The notes under the pieces are model-generated. The model had not been told where the DNA came from. It searched no databases and worked only from the letters and a program-made list of their open reading frames with translations. From assembly GCF_003057875.1 (NCBI RefSeq), contig NZ_PYXZ01000003.1:357-64356 (forward strand): 64,000 nt of DNA, in the 5' to 3' direction. Source of the stretch: Nocardioides currus (GTDB lineage: Bacteria > Actinomycetota > Actinomycetes > Propionibacteriales > Nocardioidaceae). Positions 51,269 to 60,207 of the stretch are shown here, piece by piece (the first letter of the stretch is position 1; each line of letters begins with the position of its first letter). The translations under genes and the position numbers were made by a program.

Positions 51269-52246
51269 CTAGCTCTCCGCGGACTCGTGCCCACCGCCGG
51301 CACCAGCCTGCTGGGAGGCCGTCGACTGGTCGGGACCGCCGTCCCCGCCCGCAGCGTCGCCACCCTTCGGGGGAGCGGTGCGCACGGCGTGGCCACCGAA
51401 CTGGTTGCGCATCGCGGAGACCGCCTTCATCGTCGGGGAGTCGTCCTGGCGCGAGACGAAGCGCGCGTAGAGCGCGGCGGTGATCGCCGGCGTCGCGACC
51501 GCGTGCTCGATGCCGGCCTCGACGGTCCAGCGGCCCTCGCCGGAGTCCTCGGCGTAGCCGGCGATCTTGGACAGTCCGGGGTCTTCGTCGAGCGCCGCGA
51601 CCATCAGGTCGAGCAGCCACGACCGGATGACCGTGCCCTCGCGCCACGAGCGGAAGACCTCGGTGACGTTGTCGGTGAGCTCGGCGGTCTCGAGGAGCTC
51701 CCACCCCTCGGCGTACGCCTGCATGATCGCGTACTCGATGCCGTTGTGGACCATCTTCGAGAAGTGCCCGGCGCCCACCTTGCCGGCGTGCACGGAGCCG
51801 AAGTCACCCTCGGGCTTGAGGGTGTCGAAGACCGGCTGCACCTTCTCGATGTCGGCCGCGTCGCCGCCGTACATCAGGGCGTAGCCGTTCTCGAGGCCCC
51901 AGACCCCGCCGGAGACGCCGCAGTCGACGTAGCCGATGCCCTTGTCCTTCAGCGACTCGGCGTTGGCGAGGTCGTCGGTCCAGCGCGAGTTGCCGCCGTC
52001 GACGATGACGTCGCCCTCGCTGAGGAGGTCCTTCAGCTCCGCGACGGTGGCGCGGGTCGGCTCCCCGGCGGGCACCATCACCCACACCGCGCGGGGCGAG
52101 GGGAGCTGCTCGACCATCTCGGCCAGCGACGCGGCGTCACTGACGTCGGGGTTGCGGTCGTAGCCGACGACCGTGTGCCCGCCGCGCCGCAACCGCTCGC
52201 GCATGTTGCCGCCCATCTTGCCCAGCCCGACGAGTCCGATGTCCAT
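51269..52246 (-). CDS. gnd: 6-phosphogluconate dehydrogenase, decarboxylating (short, NAD-type)
   Basis: 325 residues. Rossmann loop G-L-G-K-M-G-G-N-M (7-15), V-D-G-G-N-S-R-W, D-C-G-V-S-G-G-V-W-G, and K-M-V-H-N-G-I-E-Y catalytic block (Lys/Asn). The C-terminal 35 residues are Gly/Ser-rich and likely disordered. It converts 6-phosphogluconate to ribulose 5-phosphate plus CO2. gnd between dnaN and recF is a known feature of actinobacterial origins; the reason is not established. Confidence 0.93.
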   Translation of the reverse strand: MDIGLVGLGKMGGNMRERLRRGGHTVVGYDRNPDVSDAASLAEMVEQLPSPRAVWVMVPAGEPTRATVAELKDLLSEGDVIVDGGNSRWTDDLANAESLKDKGIGYVDCGVSGGVWGLENGYALMYGGDAADIEKVQPVFDTLKPEGDFGSVHAGKVGAGHFSKMVHNGIEYAIMQAYAEGWELLETAELTDNVTEVFRSWREGTVIRSWLLDLMVAALDEDPGLSKIAGYAEDSGEGRWTVEAGIEHAVATPAITAALYARFVSRQDDSPTMKAVSAMRNQFGGHAVRTAPPKGGDAAGGDGGPDQSTASQQAGAGGGHESAES

Positions 52247-52288
52247 ACGGGCGACCCTAGCCGGACGCGCGGCCGGAGTGAACGTGCG

Positions 52289-53422
52289 TCACGACAGCAA
52301 TCGGCGCGGCATCAACAGGTAGCGGAACGAGTCCTCGTCGCCGGCGTCGGTGCTCGAGATGACGACCGGCTTGCTGGCCTGGGTGAAGGCGAGGTCGATG
52401 TACTCGCCGTCGAGGGCGGTGAGGCCGTCGAGCAGGAACTGCGGGTTGAAACCGGTGGTCAGGTCGTCGCCGTTGATGTCGGCCTCGATCACCTCGGTGG
52501 CCTGCGCCTCGTCACCGGTGCCGGCGTCGAGGACCAGCTGGTTGTCACCGAAGCGGAGCTGCACGGCGGTGTTGCGCTCGGCCACCAGCGCGACGCGCTT
52601 GACCGTGTCGATCAGCTCGTCCTTGCGCACCTTCGCGACGGTCAGGTGCTCGCTCGGGAAGAGCGAACGGACCTTGGGGAACTCGCCGTCGAGGAGCCTG
52701 GTGGTCGTACGGCGCACGCCACCGAGCCCGGAGCCCTCGAACCCGATCAGGCCCTCGCCGCCGTCGCCGGAGCTGAGCGCGATCGTGACCTCGGCACCGG
52801 AGGTCAGCGCCTTGGCGGTGTCGCCGAGCACCTTGGCCGGGACCAGGGCGGCGACCGACGCGTCGGGGGTCTGCGGGTTCCAGGTCAGCTCGCGGTGCGA
52901 GAGGCGGAAGCGGTCGGTCGCCAGCAGCGACATGGTGGAGCCGTCGATCTCGATGCGCACGCCCGTCAGCACGGGCAGCATGTCGTCGCGACCGGCGGCG
53001 GTGACGGCCTGGGCGACGGCGTGGGCGAAGTCGTTGCTCGACACCGTGCCCGTGGCCGCCGGCATCTGCGGCAGCTTGGGGTAGTCCTCGACCGGCATCG
53101 TCTGGAGGCTGAACCGGGCGGACCCGCAGGTCAACGAGACGCGGGGACCGTCGAGCTGCATCTCGATCGGCTTGGCCGGCAGGCTGCGGCAGATGTCGGC
53201 GAGCAGGCGTCCGCTGACCAGCGCGCTGCCGTCGTCGCTGACCTCGGCGGTGAGGTCGGCCCGCGCCGAGGTCTCGTAGTCGAAGGTGGAGAGCACCAGT
53301 CCGGCGTCGCTCGCCTCGATCAGGAGGCCGGCGAGCACGGGCGAGCTGGGGCGGACCGGCAGGCTGCGCGCCGCCCAGGCAACGGCATCGGCGAAGACGT
53401 CGCGTTCGACGCGGAACTTCAC
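52289..53422 (-). CDS. dnaN: DNA polymerase III beta subunit (sliding clamp)
   Basis: 377 residues from GTG 53422, preceded by GAGGAG. Three clamp domains of about 120 residues each; the C-terminal M-P-R-R-L-L-S resembles the conserved M-P-M-R-L end. It forms the ring dimer that tethers polymerase III to DNA. Downstream of dnaA across a 402-bp spacer that contains DnaA boxes; gnd follows 42 bp later. Confidence 0.96.
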   Translation of the reverse strand: MKFRVERDVFADAVAWAARSLPVRPSSPVLAGLLIEASDAGLVLSTFDYETSARADLTAEVSDDGSALVSGRLLADICRSLPAKPIEMQLDGPRVSLTCGSARFSLQTMPVEDYPKLPQMPAATGTVSSNDFAHAVAQAVTAAGRDDMLPVLTGVRIEIDGSTMSLLATDRFRLSHRELTWNPQTPDASVAALVPAKVLGDTAKALTSGAEVTIALSSGDGGEGLIGFEGSGLGGVRRTTTRLLDGEFPKVRSLFPSEHLTVAKVRKDELIDTVKRVALVAERNTAVQLRFGDNQLVLDAGTGDEAQATEVIEADINGDDLTTGFNPQFLLDGLTALDGEYIDLAFTQASKPVVISSTDAGDEDSFRYLLMPRRLLS

Positions 53423-53824
53423 TTCGGGCTCCTCAAGTTGGAACTGCGCGGGCTGGTCAGCAGGGGTGCCGGGACGACACGGATCGGCGCGGGGTGCGCG
53501 CGGATGGTGAATCCTGCCATGGGAAGGACGGCGAGCGGGAGGGAAGGTGTGGGTTGTCCCCAGCTCGTCGTCGGTTCGGAGGTTTCTGAGATTCGATCCG
53601 GTTACAGGTCCATAGGAGTCATAGCGTCTGTGGAAACTGTGGACAACTGCTGTTCGTGCAGGTCAGGCGGAGCAATCGGGGTGCACAGGGGCTGTGCGCT
53701 GGGTTGTCCACGAGCCGGATCACCTGTGCACGCTGACCGGATGGTGCGAGCGGCGATGCGGTCCACCCACAGGTCCTGTGGAGGAAACGCCCGCTCGAAC
53801 CACACGTCCTCCACAGATTGCGGC
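53423..53824. other. Probable oriC (dnaA-dnaN spacer)
   Basis: 402 bp without genes. DnaA boxes: TTGTCCCCA 53554 (+), GTTTCCACA 53629 (-, weak) directly abutting TTGTCCACA 53638 (-, exact), TTGTCCACG 53704 (+), and weaker TCCTCCACA at 53778 (-) and 53807 (+) forming a 10-bp inverted repeat. A 15-bp palindrome CCACAGGtCCTGTGG lies at 53767-53781. Actinobacterial origins usually sit here. AT content stays low apart from short patches, so the unwinding element cannot be marked. Confidence 0.65.
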
Positions 53825-55366
53825 TCACCCTTGACGAGCCTGGACCTTGAGGCGGTTGGTGAGCTCGGAGACCTGGTTGAACACCGCGCGACGCTCGGCG
53901 AGGAGCTGGCGGATCTTGCGGTCGGCGTACATCACGGTCGTGTGGTCGCGGTTGCCGAACTCGGCCCCGATCTTGGGCAGCGACAGGTCGGTGAGCTCGC
54001 GGCACAGGTACATGCCGATCTGGCGCGCCATCACCAGGTGGCGCCCCCGGCTCGGGCCCGTGAGGTCCTCGATGGACACCCCGAAGTAGGCGGCGGTCTG
54101 CGCGATGATCAGCCCCGGCGTGATCTCAGGCTCCGCGCCCTCGGGGATCAGGTCGCGCAGCACGATCTCGGCCAGGCTCATGTCGACGTCCTGGCGGTTG
54201 AGGTTGGCGAAGGCCGTGACCCGGATCAGCGCGCCCTCCAGCTCGCGGATGTTGGTCTGGATCTTGGAGGCGATGAACTCGAGCACGTCCGGCGGCGCGG
54301 TCAACCGGTCCATGGCCGCCTTCTTGCGCAGGATCGCGATGCGCGTCTCCAGCTCGGGCGGCTGGACATCGGTGATCAGCCCCCACTCGAACCGGTTGCG
54401 CAGCCGCTCCTCCAGCGCCTCGAGCTTCTTCGGCGCCTGGTCGGAGGTCAGGACGATCTGCTTGTTGGCGTTGTGGAGGGTGTTGAAGGTGTGGAAGAAC
54501 TCCTCCTGCGTCTGGGTCTTGCCCTGCAAGAACTGGATGTCGTCGATGAGGAGGACGTCCACGTCGCGGTAGCGCCGCTTGAACCGGTCCTGCCGGTCGT
54601 CGCGCACCGCGTTGATGAATTCGTTGGTGAACTCCTCGCTCGAGACGTAGCGCACCTTGGCGTTGGTGTAGAGGCTGCGGACGTAGTGGCCGATGGCGTG
54701 CAGCAGGTGGGTCTTGCCGAGCCCGGACTCGCCGTACACCAGGAGCGGGTTGTAGGCCTTGCCCGGCGCCTCGGACACCGCGACGGCGGCCGCGTGCGGG
54801 AAGCGGTTGGACGACCCGATGACGAAGGTCTCGAAGGTGTACTTCGGGTTCAGGCGGGTCTCCAGCGCCGAGTGGTGGGTACGGCGATCGGCGACCGGCT
54901 CGCGCTCGGTCCCGTCGCTCGATGCCGGCGTGGCGGGGATGAGCCCGGCGGGCACGCCGTCGTCCAGCGGTCGATTTGTCGACAAGTCGTCAGATGGACT
55001 TGGTGATTCGTCGATGTGTGTCTGGGGAGACCGGTCCTCGAGGGCCGGGTTGACGCTGACCGCCAGCCGGATCTCGCGACCGAACGACTCGCTCAGCGAG
55101 TCCTCGAGCTGCGCTCGCAGGCGGCCCTCGAGCTGCCCGCGGGTGAAGTCGTTGGGCACCGCGATGATCGCCGTGCTCTCGTGGAGGGTGACCGGCTCGC
55201 TGGCGCGCAGCCAGGCGCGCTGGTTGGGCTGGAGCTCGTGGACGATCGCCCGCCAGACGGTGCCGAGGTCGAGATCCGGTGCGGCGAGCGGGTTGCCGGG
55301 CACCTCGCTCGGGTCGCTCCGGTCGCCTGCCTGACCGTCGACATGTGCGTGGGTGCGGTCGTCCAC
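53825..55366 (-). CDS. dnaA: Chromosomal replication initiator DnaA
   Basis: 513 residues from GTG 55366, preceded by AGGAGAGG; upstream in-frame codons are not conserved. Domain I 33-105, acidic/Pro linker domain II (105-165), AAA+ domain III with Walker A G-E-S-G-L-G-K-T (212-219) and Walker [10 protein letters not shown] (271-279), and domain IV with the signature G-N-R-D-H-T-T-V-M (471-479) that reads DnaA boxes. It opens oriC and may regulate its own promoter via boxes upstream. Confidence 0.97.
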   Translation of the reverse strand: MDDRTHAHVDGQAGDRSDPSEVPGNPLAAPDLDLGTVWRAIVHELQPNQRAWLRASEPVTLHESTAIIAVPNDFTRGQLEGRLRAQLEDSLSESFGREIRLAVSVNPALEDRSPQTHIDESPSPSDDLSTNRPLDDGVPAGLIPATPASSDGTEREPVADRRTHHSALETRLNPKYTFETFVIGSSNRFPHAAAVAVSEAPGKAYNPLLVYGESGLGKTHLLHAIGHYVRSLYTNAKVRYVSSEEFTNEFINAVRDDRQDRFKRRYRDVDVLLIDDIQFLQGKTQTQEEFFHTFNTLHNANKQIVLTSDQAPKKLEALEERLRNRFEWGLITDVQPPELETRIAILRKKAAMDRLTAPPDVLEFIASKIQTNIRELEGALIRVTAFANLNRQDVDMSLAEIVLRDLIPEGAEPEITPGLIIAQTAAYFGVSIEDLTGPSRGRHLVMARQIGMYLCRELTDLSLPKIGAEFGNRDHTTVMYADRKIRQLLAERRAVFNQVSELTNRLKVQARQG

Positions 55367-55880
55367 CGGCCTACCTCTCCTGCGTCTGGTTGTGCGGTGT
55401 CTCGTCCACAGAGTTGTCCACAGTCTGTTGAACACGGTCCCTCGGTCGTGGCCCAGGTCACACCGGGCGCCGCCATCAGGGTCGCACGGCGCGTGATCGT
55501 GCAGGTCAGACGGCGTGTGGAGGTTGGAGCGACCCTGGTGCCAAGCTGCTCGTCCACCCGTGTGGACACCGGGCCCGTGGACGTCGGTGCTGCGCAACCT
55601 AACAACCTGTGAAACGCCTCGGCAAGCCGTCATCCACAGGCAGCGCGTGTGTGGCACAGTCCCGAGTTTGACCGTGATTCACCGGCGCGCGTACCGTTGG
55701 CCGGTCACTCCGTGTCGACGGGTGCCGCATGTCCACGACTGCGTGGCCCACCCGGGCCTGCGCGCGTGGGTGGGCGGTGCCGGCCGAAGAGCCGAGTTCG
55801 ACGACCAGCCGGTCGCCGTACACCCGCATGTCCCGCCTGTGGAGTGGACGTTCCCTAGAAATCGCATCGGAGAGAAGCTC
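55367..55880. other. dnaA-rpmH spacer with DnaA boxes (second origin segment or dnaA/rpmH promoters)
   Basis: 514 bp without genes between divergent dnaA and rpmH. DnaA boxes: TCGTCCACA 55402 (+), TTGTCCACA 55414 (+, exact, 12 bp later), TCGTCCACC 55550 (+) paired with GTGTCCACA 55561 (-), TCATCCACA 55630 (+). The 55414 box is about 50 bp upstream of the dnaA start, suited to autoregulation. Divergent promoters for dnaA and rpmH must lie here, but no convincing -35/-10 was found. Confidence 0.6.
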
Positions 55881-56018
55881 GTGAGCAAGCGTACGTACCA
55901 GCCGAACAACCGCCGCCGTCACAAGGTCCACGGTTTCCGCCTGCGCATGCGCACCCGCGCCGGCCGCGCGATCCTGTCCTCGCGTCGCCGCAAGGGCCGC
56001 GAGAAGCTGGCCGTCTGA
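55881..56018 (+). CDS. rpmH: Ribosomal protein L34
   Basis: 45 residues from GTG 55881 with GGAGAG upstream. Complete L34: [11 protein letters not shown], then [13 protein letters not shown] and R-R-x-K-G-R-x-K-L. Part of the 50S subunit. It heads the rpmH-rnpA-yidD-yidC-jag-rsmG-parA-parB run on the plus strand. Confidence 0.97.
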   Translation: MSKRTYQPNNRRRHKVHGFRLRMRTRAGRAILSSRRRKGREKLAV

Positions 56019-56044
56019 CGACTGCGCCTGCGGCCTCCACGCCC

Positions 56045-56389
56045 GTGCTGCCCGCAGCGCACCGGCTCGTCGACAGCGACGCCTTCCGCGTCGCCGTCCG
56101 GTCCGGTCGGCGCTGCGGTTCGCGCAACCTCGTGGTGCACCTCGACCTCCAGGCACCGGGTGACCCGGCGCGCGTGGGCTTCGTGGTCAGCAAGGCCGTG
56201 GGCAACGCCGTGGTCCGCAACCGCGTGAAGCGCCGACTTCGACACCTGACCCGGGAGCACCTGCCTGCACTGGCGGTGCTGCCGGGTTCTGCTGTGCTCG
56301 TGGTCCGTGCGCTCCCGGCGTCGTCGCGGGCCACCTCGGTGGAACTCGACGCCGACCTGCGCCGTTGTCTGACCAGGGTGATGTCGTGA
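56045..56389 (+). CDS. rnpA: Ribonuclease P protein component
   Basis: 114 residues from GTG 56045. Signature R-N-R-V-K-R-R-L-R (RNR motif) with conserved [12 protein letters not shown]. It helps the RNase P RNA cleave tRNA 5' leaders. Its stop overlaps the yidD start. Confidence 0.95.
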   Translation: MLPAAHRLVDSDAFRVAVRSGRRCGSRNLVVHLDLQAPGDPARVGFVVSKAVGNAVVRNRVKRRLRHLTREHLPALAVLPGSAVLVVRALPASSRATSVELDADLRRCLTRVMS

Positions 56390-56655
56390 AGTTCCTGCTG
56401 ATCGGAGTGCTGCGCGCCTACCGCGCGCTGATCAGCCCGTTGTACGGCCAGGTCTGTCGCTACCACCCGTCCTGCTCGGCGTACGCGCTGGAGGCGGTCA
56501 CGGAGCACGGCGCGGCCCGCGGCGTGTGGCTCTCCGTACGCCGTCTGGCCCGCTGCCACCCGTGGGCGGCCGGCGGCTACGACCCGGTCCCGCCCCACCG
56601 ACACCGTCCATCCCGCACCGCGAGTGCGGCCCCGACCCCGACCCAGGGAGCTTGA
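56386..56655 (+). CDS. yidD: Membrane protein insertion efficiency factor YidD
   Basis: 89 residues from GTG 56386 with AGGGTGATGTC upstream. Family motif [23 protein letters not shown] and R-C-H-P-W-A-x-G-G-Y-D-P-V-P are complete. It aids YidC in membrane protein insertion. Overlaps rnpA (GTGA) and adjoins yidC. Confidence 0.95.
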   Translation: MKFLLIGVLRAYRALISPLYGQVCRYHPSCSAYALEAVTEHGAARGVWLSVRRLARCHPWAAGGYDPVPPHRHRPSRTASAAPTPTQGA

Positions 56656-57630
56656 GTGCTCGACTTCTTCGGCAGCATCGGCAGCTTCATCATGACGCCG
56701 CTGTACTTCGCCATCTCCTTCGTGCTCACCAGCTTCCACACGCTCTTCGGCGGCATCTTCGGCCCCGCCTCGGGTGTCGCGTGGGTGCTCTCGATCATCG
56801 GCCTGACGCTGGTGATCCGGGCGGCCCTGATCCCGCTGTTCGTCAAGCAGATCAAGTCGAGCCGCAACATGCAGCTGATCCAGCCCAAGGTGAAGGAGCT
56901 GCAGAAGAAGTACGGCCACGACCGGGAGCGTCTCGCCCAGGAGACGATGAAGCTCTACAAGGACACGGGCACCAACCCGTTCGCGTCGTGCCTGCCGATC
57001 ATCTTGCAGATGCCGATCTTCCTCTCGCTGTTCCGCCTGATCGATCAGGCGGTGAAGAACCCGGACAAGCCCAAGGGCGTCATGACGGAGACGCTGAACA
57101 ACCAGTTCCGCGACGCCCACTTCCTCGGAGCGAAGATCTCCGACACCTTCGTCAACACCGACGACAACGGGGTCCGGCTCCTCGCCGCGATCCTGGTGAT
57201 CGCCATGACCGCGACCACCTTCCTCACCCAGCGCCAGCTGATGAGCAAGAACATGCCGGCCGACGCGCTGTCGGGTCCCTACGCCCAGCAGCAGAAGATG
57301 CTGCTCTACGTGCTGCCGGTCGTGTTCGCCGTCGGTGGTATCGCGTTCCCGGTCGGCGTCCTCTTCTACTGGACCACCTCCAACCTGTGGACCATGGGCC
57401 AGCAGTTCTACGTGATCCGCAACAACCCCGCGCCCGGGACGCCCGCGTTCAAGGCCAAGGAGGAGCGGGACAAGGCGAAGGCCGCGCGCAAGGGCCTGCC
57501 CGAGCCGACCACGGGCGAGGCGGAGTCGAGCGCGGTCGCGACCGAGGTGGAGGAGCGCCCCGCTCCCCGGGTCCAGCCCAAGCGGCAGACCAAGGCCCAG
57601 CGCCAGGCCAAGAAGAAGCCGGGCAGCTAG
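56656..57630 (+). CDS. yidC: Membrane protein insertase YidC
   Basis: 324 residues from GTG 56656, immediately after yidD. Five TM helices (about 10-30, 37-60, 108-130, 175-193, 215-240), a coiled-coil cytoplasmic loop K-E-L-Q-K-K-Y-G-x-D-R-E, and the catalytic Arg region R-A-A-L-I-P-L-F. The tail is basic (K-A-Q-R-Q-A-K-K-K-P), binding ribosomes. It inserts membrane proteins with or without SecYEG. Confidence 0.95.
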   Translation: MLDFFGSIGSFIMTPLYFAISFVLTSFHTLFGGIFGPASGVAWVLSIIGLTLVIRAALIPLFVKQIKSSRNMQLIQPKVKELQKKYGHDRERLAQETMKLYKDTGTNPFASCLPIILQMPIFLSLFRLIDQAVKNPDKPKGVMTETLNNQFRDAHFLGAKISDTFVNTDDNGVRLLAAILVIAMTATTFLTQRQLMSKNMPADALSGPYAQQQKMLLYVLPVVFAVGGIAFPVGVLFYWTTSNLWTMGQQFYVIRNNPAPGTPAFKAKEERDKAKAARKGLPEPTTGEAESSAVATEVEERPAPRVQPKRQTKAQRQAKKKPGS

Positions 57631-57690
57631 CCCCCACAGTTCCCCCGCGGCCCCGGCCGCGACTTCGAAGCAGAGCCAGGAGAAGTGCAC

Positions 57691-58290
57691 GTGACCGATT
57701 CCAAGGCAGTAGAGACCGACGACGTCGCCGTCGACAGCACCGAGCAGACGGACGATGGGGAGACCAGCACCCACGAGACCAGCACCCACGAGACCAGCAC
57801 CCAGGAGACCAGCACCGAGGCGCGGCCCTCGAAGGTCGAGCGGCTGGAGAACGAGGGCGAGATCGCCGCGGACTACCTCGAGGAGCTGCTCGACATCGCG
57901 GACCTCGACGGTGACCTGGACATGGACGTGGAGGGCGACCGAGCCGCCGTGTCGATCGTCGGTGCCGACCTCGCGCAGCTCGTGGGCGGCAAGGGTGAGG
58001 TGCTGGACGCCCTGCAGGAGCTGACCCGGCTGGCCGTCTACCGGGAGACCGGTGAACGATCCCGCCTGATGCTGGACGTGTCGGGCTACCGCGCGGAGCA
58101 GCGCGAGCGCCTGGTGCGACTGGCCACGGAGAAGATCGGCGAGGTCCAGAGCTCGGGCGAGTCGGTCTCGCTCGACCCGATGACGTCGTTCGAACGCAAG
58201 GTCGTGCACGACGCCGTCGCGGCCGCCGGCCTCACGTCGGAGTCCGAAGGCGCTGAGCCGCGTCGCTACGTCGTGATCCTTCCGGCCTGA
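57691..58290 (+). CDS. jag: Jag/KhpB-type RNA-binding protein (KH plus R3H)
   Basis: 199 residues from GTG 57691, eight bases after AGGAG; GTG 57685 is too close to that site. N-terminal low-complexity stretch with four E-T-S-T-x units, then KH domain (about 50-125, G-A-D-L-A-Q-L-V-G-G-K-G-E-V-L) and R3H domain (about 130-199, L-D-P-M-T-S-F-E-R-K-V-V-H-D). It binds RNA and, with KhpA, affects cell-wall growth in other bacteria. Confidence 0.93.
   Translation: MTDSKAVETDDVAVDSTEQTDDGETSTHETSTHETSTQETSTEARPSKVERLENEGEIAADYLEELLDIADLDGDLDMDVEGDRAAVSIVGADLAQLVGGKGEVLDALQELTRLAVYRETGERSRLMLDVSGYRAEQRERLVRLATEKIGEVQSSGESVSLDPMTSFERKVVHDAVAAAGLTSESEGAEPRRYVVILPA
57760..57819 (+). repeat. Four 15-bp tandem repeats in jag
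   Basis: GAGACCAGCACCCAC repeated four times (last two changed at the end), encoding E-T-S-T-H/Q/E. In frame, so copy-number change would vary only the length of a disordered segment. Confidence 0.9.
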
Positions 58291-58297
58291 CGCCGGG

Positions 58298-58313
58298 TGT
58301 TTCACGTGAAACA
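58298..58313. other. parS site (perfect) upstream of rsmG
   Basis: TGTTTCACGTGAAACA, the exact ParB-binding consensus, in the 29-bp jag-rsmG gap. Confidence 0.96.
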
Positions 58314-58319
58314 GCGCCC

Positions 58320-59027
58320 GTGAACGCGACGAGCGACCTGCCACCCTCCGCGCCCGATGAGGCCCGGGGGGTGTTTGGTTCCGAGCGGTTGTCGCTGGCG
58401 GAGGAGTACGCGGCGCTGCTGGCGACGGACGGAGTGGTGCGCGGCCTGATCGGTCCGCGTGAGGCGCCTCGGCTCTGGGAGCGCCACCTCCTCAACTGCG
58501 CCGTCCTGGCGGAGGCGATACCCAACGGCGTGTCTGTCTGTGACATCGGTTCGGGTGCCGGTCTCCCGGGCCTGGTGCTGGCGATCGCACGGCCCGACCT
58601 GCGCATCACGCTCGTGGAGCCATTGCTGCGGCGCACCACCTTCCTCTCCGAGGTCGTCGATCAGCTCGGCCTGGGCCAGGTCACCGTGGTGCGGGGTCGT
58701 GCGGAGGAGGTGAGGGACCGTCACGCCTTCGACGTGGTGACCTCACGTGCCGTCGCTCCCCTCGATCGGCTTCTCCGGTGGTCCATGCCACTGGTCGCTC
58801 CGCACGGGGCGCTGGTCGCGATGAAGGGGTCCTCAGTCGAGGCCGAGGTCGAGGCAGCCCGCCCGGTGCTGCGCAGCCTGGGGTGCTCAGAGCCCGAGGT
58901 GCTCACGCTTGGTGCCGAGTCGCTCGTCCACAGCACCCACGCCCTACGGGTGGCATGGGCCGACCCGGCGAAGGTAGGTTTGCCCGCCTCACGGTCGCGA
59001 CGGTCTGCACGTCGCCGCCCACGCTGA
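58320..59027 (+). CDS. rsmG: 16S rRNA (guanine-527-N7)-methyltransferase RsmG
   Basis: 235 residues from GTG 58320. SAM-binding D-I-G-S-G-A-G-L-P-G motif, followed by L-V-E-P and V-T-S-R-A-V-A-P. It makes m7G527 in 16S rRNA; loss gives low-level streptomycin resistance in related bacteria. Located between jag and parA as usual. The last 15 residues are basic and variable. Confidence 0.94.
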   Translation: MNATSDLPPSAPDEARGVFGSERLSLAEEYAALLATDGVVRGLIGPREAPRLWERHLLNCAVLAEAIPNGVSVCDIGSGAGLPGLVLAIARPDLRITLVEPLLRRTTFLSEVVDQLGLGQVTVVRGRAEEVRDRHAFDVVTSRAVAPLDRLLRWSMPLVAPHGALVAMKGSSVEAEVEAARPVLRSLGCSEPEVLTLGAESLVHSTHALRVAWADPAKVGLPASRSRRSARRRPR

Positions 59028-59073
59028 TGCTGTCCGTGACAGCACGCCGTTCCGAACCTGAAAGGTCCTGGTT

Positions 59074-60207
59074 GTGACCGAGGACTCACGTCGTCCTGAG
59101 CGCTCGACCCCACCCGACCCCTCGGAGTTTTCCACCACTCCTGAGGGCGTCCCTGAGCGTGCCTATCCACAGCAGGCTCAGGTTCATCCACAGGTTGAGG
59201 GTGTGGATGTTTCACGTGAAACCCCGCCCGCGACGGCTGTTTCACGTGAAACACCGACCTGGCAGGTGCGCACGGCGGGCCAGGTGGCCGAGGGCACTCC
59301 GGTGTTCGACGATGCGACGACGCCGTTGGCTCGGGCCGCCGAGCAGTCGGTACTCGCCCGCAGCGGTGCCCTGCACCGCGACCGACCGGCGCCCCGCCCG
59401 AGCGCAACCCGCGTCTTCGTCGTGGCGAACCAGAAGGGCGGCGTCGGCAAGACCACCAGCACCGTCAACGTCGCCGCAGCCCTGGCCCAGCTCGGCCAGC
59501 GCGTGCTCGTGATCGACCTCGATCCACAGGGAAACGCGTCGACCGCGCTGAGCGTGGAGCACCACCGGGGAGTGCCGTCGACCTACGACATGCTGGTCGA
59601 CGGGCATCCGCTCGCCGACGTGATGACGCAGAGCGACGAGGTCCCCGGGCTGTGGGTCGTGCCGGCCACCATCGACCTCGCCGGCGCCGAGATCGAGCTG
59701 GTGAGCGTCGTGGCCCGGGAGATGCGACTGCAGAAGGCACTGGCCGCCCACCCCCTCATCGGGCCGGCCGCCGAGGCGGGCGAGGAGCGGTTCGACTACG
59801 TGCTCATCGACTGCCCGCCCTCGCTCGGGCTGCTCACCCTGAACGCCCTGGTGGCCGGTCGCGAGATGTTCATCCCGATCCAGGCGGAGTACTACGCCCT
59901 CGAGGGGCTCGGCCAGCTGCTCGAGACGGTGGACATGGTGCGCCAGCACCTCAACCCGAGCTTGGTCGTCAGCACGATCCTGCTGACCATGTACGACGCC
60001 CGCACCCGGCTGGCCGCCGGCGTGGCCGCCGAGGTGCGCGAGCACTTCGGCCCCGAGGTGCTCAAGACGGCGATCCCGCGCTCGGTGCGTGTGTCGGAGG
60101 CGCCGTCCTACGGCCAGACGGTGATGACCTACGATCCTGCGTCGGCCGGTGCCCTCAGCTACCTGGAGGCAGCCCGGGAGATCGCAACCAACGGAGCCCC
60201 TCGATGA
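59074..60207 (+). CDS. parA: Chromosome partitioning ATPase ParA (Soj)
   Basis: 377 residues from GTG 59074. A long, unstructured N-terminal extension (1-110) includes two V-S-R-E-T segments encoded by parS sites. Then the Walker-type ATPase: K121-G-G-V-G-K-T-T (deviant Walker A), D-L-D-P-Q-G-N-A-S, and D-C-P-P-S-L-G. It drives segregation with ParB and DnaA regulation in other species. Coupled to parB (ATGA). Confidence 0.95.
   Translation: MTEDSRRPERSTPPDPSEFSTTPEGVPERAYPQQAQVHPQVEGVDVSRETPPATAVSRETPTWQVRTAGQVAEGTPVFDDATTPLARAAEQSVLARSGALHRDRPAPRPSATRVFVVANQKGGVGKTTSTVNVAAALAQLGQRVLVIDLDPQGNASTALSVEHHRGVPSTYDMLVDGHPLADVMTQSDEVPGLWVVPATIDLAGAEIELVSVVAREMRLQKALAAHPLIGPAAEAGEERFDYVLIDCPPSLGLLTLNALVAGREMFIPIQAEYYALEGLGQLLETVDMVRQHLNPSLVVSTILLTMYDARTRLAAGVAAEVREHFGPEVLKTAIPRSVRVSEAPSYGQTVMTYDPASAGALSYLEAAREIATNGAPR
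59163..59210. promoter_or_regulatory. DnaA-box-like cluster at the 5' end of parA
   Basis: CTATCCACA 59163 (+), TCATCCACA 59184 (+) and ACATCCACA 59202 (-), each one or two bases from TTATCCACA, precede the parS pair at 59208-59253. Confidence 0.4.
59208..59253. other. Two parS sites inside the parA coding sequence
   Basis: TGTTTCACGTGAAACC (59208-59223, 15/16) and TGTTTCACGTGAAACA (59238-59253, exact), 30 bp apart centre to centre, each coding for V-S-R-E-T. Confidence 0.95.

Noticed and set aside
51107..55006. 1299-residue plus-strand frame opposite recF, gnd, dnaN and dnaA
   Set aside because: Same composition artefact; no motif, no ribosome-binding site, and four well-supported genes lie opposite.
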